This document shows positions 58,832-64,000 of a stretch of DNA of 64,000 nt, piece after piece. Every line of letters begins with the position of its first letter. The stretch's first letter is position 1. The position numbers and the translations under genes were made by a program. The notes beneath the pieces were generated by a model. The model was not told the DNA's origin, searched no databases, and saw nothing but the letters and a program-made list of their open reading frames with translations. The DNA is from JAWUVP01 sp034112285 (lineage in GTDB: Bacteria; Pseudomonadota; Gammaproteobacteria; JABDGN01): contig JAWUVP010000016.1 of the NCBI GenBank assembly GCA_034112285.1, positions 25,834 through 89,833 of the forward strand, read 5' to 3'.

Positions 58832-59765
58832 AATCTGACTGCGCAGCGTTAATTTCTCGGCGAATAAAATATAATGGCCGACGCTTGGTTTCTGCCATAA
58901 TCCGGCCTATATATTCGGACAGCAACGCTAAAAACAAGAACAATAAAGCAAACATAATGGCCATGAAGCATAATACCGAGGCCAGGCCGTCAACTAAATT
59001 ATTCGCCATCATATGTTGAATAAAAATAAAGCCTGCATAACAAGCACAAATAGCGCTAACGCAAACAGACAATATGGAGATAATGCGTAAGGGCGCGCTT
59101 GAAAAAGACAGAATAGCATCAAATGCTGCCTTGAGAAGTGCTGTATATTTGTATGAACGCTCACCAGCAAAACGCGGCGGCACAACATAAGGCACCGAGC
59201 CTGATTTAAAACCAACATACGCATAAAGCATAACTAGATAGCGATTGGTTTCAGGCAGGCTATTAATGGCATTGACCACTTGACGGCTCATAATGCGAAA
59301 ATCGCCGGCATTACTTTCTAGCTTAAAGCCCGTCATTTTGCAGGCTAGCCAATAAAACATTCTGGAAGTCACTTTTTTTATAAAGCTCTCACCAACCCGG
59401 CCTTGGCGCTCAGCATAAACAACATCAAAGCCTTGCTGCATTTTTTGATACAGCTCGGGAATAAGCTGAGGAGGGTTTTGTAAGTCAGAATCCATTAACA
59501 CGATATTATCGCCCTTGGCGGCCTTGAGCCCTGCACTGGTGGCAATTTCTTTGCCATAGTTGCGCGATAGTTCAAGAATTCGCACCTGGGGATGATGGGC
59601 TGCAATCGCGCTAGCCACTTCAATACTGGTATCGATTGAGCCATCATCAACTAAGATAAGCTCATATTCACTAAAATGCTGTGCCAGCACTTCCAGCGTT
59701 TGCTTTAGGAATTCTCCTATCGATAAAGCTTCATTGTACATAGGGGCAATGACGGAAAGCAGCAT
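58821..59765 (-). CDS. Polyprenyl-phosphate glycosyltransferase (GT2, ArnC/FlmF2/GtrB-like)
   Basis: A 314-residue family 2 transferase. Nucleotide-sugar motifs are IAPMYNEA, LILVDDGSIDTS (DDGS near residues 40-43) and LMDSDLQNPPQLIPELY (the DxD-type site near 93-95); then AGDFRIMSRQVVNAI. Two hydrophobic C-terminal helices (about 235-258 and 270-295) anchor it in the inner membrane. Such enzymes move a sugar from a nucleotide to undecaprenyl phosphate on the cytosolic face. It is translationally coupled to the deacetylase gene. Confidence 0.9.
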   Translation of the reverse strand: MLLSVIAPMYNEALSIGEFLKQTLEVLAQHFSEYELILVDDGSIDTSIEVASAIAAHHPQVRILELSRNYGKEIATSAGLKAAKGDNIVLMDSDLQNPPQLIPELYQKMQQGFDVVYAERQGRVGESFIKKVTSRMFYWLACKMTGFKLESNAGDFRIMSRQVVNAINSLPETNRYLVMLYAYVGFKSGSVPYVVPPRFAGERSYKYTALLKAAFDAILSFSSAPLRIISILSVCVSAICACYAGFIFIQHMMANNLVDGLASVLCFMAIMFALLFLFLALLSEYIGRIMAETKRRPLYFIRREINAAQSDCEG

Positions 59766-59889
59766 ATAACACCTGACTCCAAGCGATGATTAAAGCCGCA
59801 TTGTAGCACGAACCTAGCAAGGCGTGCGCGCTTAAAAAATGTACAAAGTACAACTAGAAAAGCTTTGAATCATGACTTTCCTCCCATTT

Positions 59890-59914
59890 CGTCGCTGCGC
59901 TCCTCGCAGCGACG
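59890..59914. other. Perfect 10-bp hairpin upstream of the GtrA-like gene
   Basis: CGTCGCTGCG-CTCCT-CGCAGCGACG followed on the plus strand by TACCTTTTTT. It resembles a terminator but lies between divergent gene starts, so it may act as an attenuator in the GtrA-like mRNA leader. Confidence 0.5.
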
Positions 59915-59963
59915 TACCTTTTTTCAATTGCTACGGGTGTAGTAAAATTAAGCCTATTACGCT

Positions 59964-60362
59964 ATGATTAGCAGCACTATGCTAGCAAAACTCTTACAAT
60001 TGCAACTAACGCGCTTTATTATTGTTGGCAGCACGGCAGCCTTGGTTAATTTTTTGGGCGTATGGGGGTTGGTCGCCGTTTTCTCGCTGGCGCCACTATT
60101 AGCAAATTTAATCGCCTATATCGTCGCCTCTAGCGTAAGCTATCTAGGCCATTATCACTGGACCTTCACTTCAAATCGCCAACATAAAACTAGCGTCATT
60201 AGATTTTATATCTTATTGGCCATCAATTTTTGCCTAAATGAATCGCTATTCGCTCTATTTTTACATGGCTTCCATTTGGACTACCGCTTAGCCCTCTTCG
60301 TCACTTTATTGATTATTCCACTGTTTACTTTTGTAGCGAGTAAATTTTGGGTTTATGGTTAA
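59964..60362 (+). CDS. GtrA-family membrane protein
   Basis: A 132-residue protein with four hydrophobic helices and the GtrA pattern (LTRFIIVGSTAALVNFLGVW, SYLGHYHWTF, and ASKFWVYG at the C-terminus). Family members are thought to flip or otherwise handle polyprenyl-linked sugars next to GT2 transferases. It lies between the GT2 and ArnT-like genes. Its last 38 nt overlap the 3' end of the convergent ArnT-like gene. Two start codons are possible (59964 and 59979), neither with a good ribosome binding site. Confidence 0.85.
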   Translation: MISSTMLAKLLQLQLTRFIIVGSTAALVNFLGVWGLVAVFSLAPLLANLIAYIVASSVSYLGHYHWTFTSNRQHKTSVIRFYILLAINFCLNESLFALFLHGFHLDYRLALFVTLLIIPLFTFVASKFWVYG

Positions 60363-62037
60363 TCAGTAATAAATCATCTGGCGTTTGGGCCACAACTCGA
60401 TAACCACCCACTTTTTGCACAAAAGAGCTTACGCGCAGCTTGGGCACCAACGCATAAACTGACTGCGGACTTTCCCACCAATCTCGTAACACGCTAGGGC
60501 GTATCATTAGTGGACAAGCCGCTAGTCGCGCAGCACATTTTCGCGCAAAGAATGCCATGTCGGTATCGCGCTTGCTGAGCACATGCTCGGGCCAATCAGC
60601 CACTAAAAACACGGGGTGATGTGTATAAACGGCAAAATCAGGTAAATAAGTATAGTAACTCACCACTTTTGTCTCCGCAGGCAGGGGTAGCGGCAACGTG
60701 CTGACTAAGCTGCGCGTTGAGTGATCAATATAAAGCTTAGCGGATAAGTGGTTAAACCCTAACAAAAACATTGTGCTGCTCACTAAGGTGCAACAAACAA
60801 AGAATGAAAATGAGCGTTTTGCAATAATCCCATATAACCACGCCAATAACGCCGCACCACACATCAGCGCTAGCCACCAAGGCGGCTTTGCGGCGCCCAG
60901 CCAAATAGGTTGCTGCACTACGTAAAAGCCGGCTGCAACCAAAGCTACCAACCAGAACACAGCATAACCGGCGGTGATTTTTATTGCGGTTGTCTTGCCA
61001 GACCATTGCGCGTCACAGGTATAAGCAATTATAATGGCGAGTGCCGGAATCACCGGCAGAATGTAGCCCACAATTTTGGAAGCAGGAATAGAAAAGAACA
61101 ATAAAACAAAGATTGCCCAACACAATAAAAACCGCAGCTGTGCGAATACAGCGGACTGAGCGCGCCATTGTTGATAAACATATCTTACAGAGGGTACAAG
61201 CATGACTGCCCAAGCACTCAACCCCAAAACCAGCACAGGAATGTAAAACCAAAAAGGCATCACATTATTAAAGCCTGTTTGCGTAAAGCGTTGAAATTGC
61301 TGTTGCCAGAAAAAGATATAAAGGAAATGTGCATTTTCAAGGCTGACAAAATATAGCCATGGCGTGATCACAAGAAGGAACAAGATTAACCCGCTGGGAA
61401 GGCGCATTTTGGGCACCAAACGCCACTGGTTACTAAGCAGCACCCATAAACCCACCACTGCCGTTGGAAACACGATTCCCATCAGACCTTTCGTTAAGAA
61501 GCTGATACCTGCCATAATGAATGCCGACCAAAAGCACCATTTTGCTTTTCGCGAATCGATGTGGTGCAACCCCCATAAAAACAGCAATAAACTACTGCTC
61601 AAAAACACGGATATTTCTAAAGTCATATCCGCATAGTGCGCTGCGCTATAATATAGCAGACCCGATGCTGAAATAGCCGCGGCCAACAATCCTGCGCGCC
61701 GGTTACGTATATCTCTAATAACACTATAGAGTAGCAGACAGCCAAATAACGCCACCATGCTAGGCCAAAAACGTAATGCCCAGCTGTTATAGCCAAACAT
61801 TTTGATGGCACTGGCTTGCATCCAATAATACATTGGCGGCTTTTCAAGAAAGGTAACACCTTTTAACATAGGCGTCGTGTAATTGCCGGTAACAAGCATT
61901 GTGTGTGCAATGCTCGAATATCGAGCCTCTTCTGGGTTGATCAGCGCGCGCGAACCTAATTGACAGCCATAAACCGCCACAAAAAGTAAACAAATTACGA
62001 GTAAATCCAGGACAATGTTTTTATGAGGCTGGCGCAT
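60325..62037 (-). CDS. ArnT-like glycosyltransferase (GT39/GT83 family)
   Basis: A 570-residue inner-membrane protein with about 11-12 hydrophobic helices. The N-terminal periplasmic loop has GSRALINPEEARYSSIAHTML, the PMT/ArnT signature with a catalytic acidic residue (PEEARY), and FLEKPPMYYWMQA, which is also typical. The C-terminal soluble part begins near residue 450. It would transfer a sugar from undecaprenyl phosphate to lipid A or another acceptor on the periplasmic side, as ArnT (aminoarabinose) or FlmK (galactosamine) do. Length is near ArnT (550). Confidence 0.88.
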   Translation of the reverse strand: MRQPHKNIVLDLLVICLLFVAVYGCQLGSRALINPEEARYSSIAHTMLVTGNYTTPMLKGVTFLEKPPMYYWMQASAIKMFGYNSWALRFWPSMVALFGCLLLYSVIRDIRNRRAGLLAAAISASGLLYYSAAHYADMTLEISVFLSSSLLLFLWGLHHIDSRKAKWCFWSAFIMAGISFLTKGLMGIVFPTAVVGLWVLLSNQWRLVPKMRLPSGLILFLLVITPWLYFVSLENAHFLYIFFWQQQFQRFTQTGFNNVMPFWFYIPVLVLGLSAWAVMLVPSVRYVYQQWRAQSAVFAQLRFLLCWAIFVLLFFSIPASKIVGYILPVIPALAIIIAYTCDAQWSGKTTAIKITAGYAVFWLVALVAAGFYVVQQPIWLGAAKPPWWLALMCGAALLAWLYGIIAKRSFSFFVCCTLVSSTMFLLGFNHLSAKLYIDHSTRSLVSTLPLPLPAETKVVSYYTYLPDFAVYTHHPVFLVADWPEHVLSKRDTDMAFFARKCAARLAACPLMIRPSVLRDWWESPQSVYALVPKLRVSSFVQKVGGYRVVAQTPDDLLLINHKPKIYSLQK

Positions 62038-62120
62038 ACGAAACTCTTATATCTATAAATCGCAGACATTATACCCGAAGCGATTGAAATTTAAGCATTA
62101 CACCGTCGAAATGATAAGAA

Positions 62121-62149
62121 TTGGCACCTTCAGGTATTTTCAGTATATA
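62121..62149 (+). promoter_or_regulatory. Promoter of the parvulin gene
   Basis: TTGGCA (62121-62126) and TATATA (62144-62149) separated by 17 nt, 30 nt before the ATG. An overlapping TATAAT lies two bases further on. Confidence 0.5.
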
Positions 62150-62178
62150 ATAATGCTTTAAATCAATAAGGAAAAGTC

Positions 62179-62511
62179 ATGACAACAGCCCATGCACGTC
62201 ACATTCTAGTCAAAGATGAAGATAAATGCGTTGAATTAATTCAACAAATTAACGATGGTGGAAGCTTCGTAGAGCTAGCCAAAGAATGGTCTGAATGTCC
62301 TTCAGGACAAAATGGCGGCGACCTAGGCACCTTTCATCAAGGTCAAATGGTACCCGAATTTGATGTAGTGGTATTTAATGAGCCACTTGGCGTTTATGCG
62401 CAACCTGTAAAAACTGATTTTGGCTTTCATGTCATTGAGATTGTTGAGCGCGAAGGTGCTGAGCCTGCACCCGCTGCTGCAGCAGAAACAGAAACAGAAA
62501 CAGAAAAGTAA
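62179..62511 (+). CDS. Parvulin-type peptidyl-prolyl isomerase (PpiC-like)
   Basis: A 110-residue protein. Residues 1-93 are a complete parvulin domain (ARHILVKDED, ELAKEWSECPSGQNGGDLG, FGFHVIEI), as in cytosolic E. coli PpiC (93 residues). The C-terminal 17 residues are low-complexity Ala then Thr-Glu repeats (ETETETEK), encoded by repeated GAAACA units that could change in number by slippage. No signal peptide. Confidence 0.93.
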   Translation: MTTAHARHILVKDEDKCVELIQQINDGGSFVELAKEWSECPSGQNGGDLGTFHQGQMVPEFDVVVFNEPLGVYAQPVKTDFGFHVIEIVEREGAEPAPAAAAETETETEK

Positions 62512-62530
62512 AAATCTTTTTCGAACAATA

Positions 62531-62568
62531 AGCTCGGAGATATTATCTAAATATCTTCGGGCTTTTTT
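62531..62568 (+). terminator. Terminator of the parvulin gene
   Basis: AGCTCGGAGATATT-ATCT-AAATATCTTCGGGCT followed by TTTTTTAT; a long stem with two G-T type mismatches. Confidence 0.85.
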
Positions 62569-62612
62569 ATACTTGAACTTAAACAATTGCTTCGAACTTA
62601 AGTTTATTTTCT

Positions 62613-63721
62613 TCAGCTTAACGGTAACTCATTGTTAACAGGGACCTTTGCCAAAGGCAAATCAACATTAAACGTTGCACCTTTATTTTTCTGTGAATCA
62701 AGGCAAATGCTGCCTTTATGTGATTTAACAATACGCTGCGCTAAAGCGAACCCAATTCCAACACCCTTCTCTTTTGTCGTATAAAAAGGCTCAAATAAAC
62801 GGGACATATTTTTTTGTATAATATGCAAGCCATTGTTATATAGAAATACGAACACCCCACTCATCAAACGCGATGACAGACACCACTAATTTACGCTCAG
62901 CAAAGCAAGATTTTTTAAGCACATCAATTGCATTTTGAAGTATATTCATTATAACTTGTAACAATAGCAGCCTATCCATCAGCACAAACAAGGATTCTTT
63001 GCAAAGCTTGACCGTCACATCAACGCCTACTAAATCATACGACAGCAAGTAAATCGCATGCTCAAAAAGCCCGTTAATGCAATTGCTAGCTTTTTCTATA
63101 GATTCTTCGCGAGTGAAAGACGAAAAATGCGTAATCAGATCATTAGCACGATAAGCTTGTTCTTTCATGACGGCCAATACACTATGAACTTTATCAACAT
63201 CCACTTCCTCACCAAGCCTCGTCTATCCATTAATATAATTCACCAGTGCCGACAAGGGCTGCTTTAATTCAGGGAAAATACTGATGCTCATTTCATCGAC
63301 ATGACGAAGGCGAGCAAAATGTCCTAGTTCAGCTTGTTGCTGAACTACAAGCTTGCGGCTGTTGTGTAGTTCCGGAATATCCGTTTGCACACCCGAGAAA
63401 TATTGTAGATTATTATCCTTGTCATATTCCAAAATGGCATGCCATCCTTGCGATAGTTTAATACCACCCCTTTGAAAGATTGCTCATCATTCACAGCCTA
63501 AGATATTTTTTGAATCAAGCCAGGCTCTGTGTTCTCACCTTGTAAAAAACGCAATTACGCCCTAATATTTCGCCTTCCTCATAGCCACTCACGCGTATAA
63601 AAGGTTTGCAGGCAAAGACAATGGGATTATCGTCTAAATGTGGCCCGGTAATTAGAAACCTATCGGTTGCAACATGAATTGTATCAATAAAAATATTAGC
63701 GAAATTAACCATTTTGTCCAT
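62613..63721 (-). pseudogene. Decayed LOV-domain sensor histidine kinase
   Basis: The frames together spell one protein. The LOV-type PAS domain ([20 protein letters not shown], then EILGRNCVF with the photoactive Cys codon at 63551-63553) is followed by [32 protein letters not shown] and YFSGVQTDIPEL, then a coiled stretch and a kinase domain (NILQNAIDVL N box; LFEPFYTTKEKGVGIGFALA). Disabling changes seen are: one base lost in the T run after the Cys codon (63544-63549), a TAG at 63498-63500, a short deletion after PFWN, a TAG at 63223-63225, and a two-base loss in a TA run near 62838 that splits RISI from YNNG. The original start MDKMVNF at 63721 has a ribosome binding site and a TATAAT upstream. 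No full-length protein can be made. Confidence 0.85.
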
Positions 63722-63744
63722 GTGACTTCTCTGGTCGTATAAGC

Positions 63745-63776
63745 ATTATAAAAAGAGCCTTGAGTTGAAACTCAAG
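63745..63776 (-). promoter_or_regulatory. Promoter and palindrome of the decayed kinase gene
   Basis: TATAAT on the minus strand (63745-63750) is 24 nt before the old start codon. An 18-base palindrome CTTGAGTT-GA-AACTCAAG (63759-63776) covers the expected -35 region, with an outer pair GAGCCTTG/CAAGGCTC around it. It looks like an operator that has outlived its gene. Confidence 0.4.
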
Positions 63777-63865
63777 CTATTTTCCTATACCAAGGCTCAG
63801 TTATAACAAAGACTGCTTTGGCATTCTATACGGCATTATCAGCACATTAATTTTCTATGGACAAG

Positions 63866-63901
63866 AAAAAACCCGAGACTGCCTGCGCAATCTCGGGTTT
63901 T
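63866..63901 (-). terminator. Terminator of the rRNA operon
   Basis: On the minus strand AAAACCCGAGA...TCTCGGGTTTTTT forms a strong intrinsic terminator directly after the 5S rRNA. Confidence 0.92.
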
Positions 63902-63908
63902 GGAATAA

Positions 63909-64000
63909 ATGCCTAGCAGTGACCTACTTTCACATGGGGAGACCCCACACTATCATCGGCGCTAAGAGGTTTCACTTCTGAGTTCGGGATGGGATCAGGT
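63909..64000 (-). rRNA. rrf: 5S ribosomal RNA, 3' part
   Basis: The complement reads CCCGAACTCAGAAGTGAAAC, then GCGCCGATGATAGTGTGGGG and TCTCCCCATG, ending in CTAGGCAT. These are the conserved 5S segments. The first 20-30 nt lie beyond the right edge, where 23S and 16S genes are expected upstream. Confidence 0.96.

Overview
The window comes from a gammaproteobacterium of moderate, rather low GC. Evidence: the str-S10-spc-alpha ribosomal block, the rplKAJL-rpoBC block and the tRNA-Thr/Tyr/Gly/Thr-tuf-tRNA-Trp-secE-nusG block all follow the gene order known from Escherichia coli and Pseudomonas, and RpoB, RpoC, S12 and EF-Tu are of gammaproteobacterial type. Several traits point to a host-associated lineage, possibly in or near Legionellales/Coxiellales: an inverse-autotransporter adhesin, duplicated secreted Cys-rich proteins, decayed signalling genes, unrecognised paralogous proteins, and a Francisella-like amino-sugar lipid A module. 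That placement is an inference.

Layout. 1-6.3 kb: a DUF58/MoxR pair (DUF58 cut by the window edge), a short-chain dehydrogenase, two divergent paralogues of unknown family, and a periplasmic YbhB-like protein. 6.3-11.6 kb: the phosphate regulon phoR-phoB (left) and pstC-pstA-pstB-pstS (right). Two good Pho boxes lie 10 nt from their -10 elements; PhoR lacks its membrane and PAS part, and no phoU is present. 11.6-20 kb: an outer-membrane barrel protein, a decayed beta-propeller gene, an orphan MurL-like PP-loop protein, an HTH/DUF2975 pair, MarC, an MFS carrier, a patatin-like lipoprotein and NhaA.

20.2-37.5 kb (minus strand): rplQ-rpoA-rpsD-rpsK-rpsM (alpha), rpmJ-secY-...-rplN (spc), rpsQ-...-rplC-rpsJ (S10), then fusA-rpsG-rpsL (str). 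tuf is missing after fusA, so fusA runs directly into rpsJ. S10 carries an unusual Lys/Ala-rich N-terminal extension of about 59 residues. 37.8-43.7 kb (plus strand): a 1321-residue inverse autotransporter with a beta-helix passenger, followed by two tandem genes for secreted proteins, each with two copies of a six-cysteine module. 43.7-58 kb (minus strand): rpoC, rpoB, rplL, rplJ, rplA, rplK, nusG, secE, tRNA-Trp, tuf, tRNA-Thr, tRNA-Gly, tRNA-Tyr, tRNA-Thr, with recognisable attenuators and promoters.

58-62 kb: a polyprenyl-phosphate glycosyltransferase, a YdjC/NaxD-type deacetylase, a GtrA-type membrane protein and an ArnT-like transferase. Together these look like a pathway that decorates lipid A or another envelope glycan with an amino sugar. 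62.2-64 kb: a parvulin prolyl isomerase, a clearly decayed LOV-domain histidine kinase, and the terminator and 3' part of a 5S rRNA gene (rrn operon on the minus strand, continuing past the right edge).
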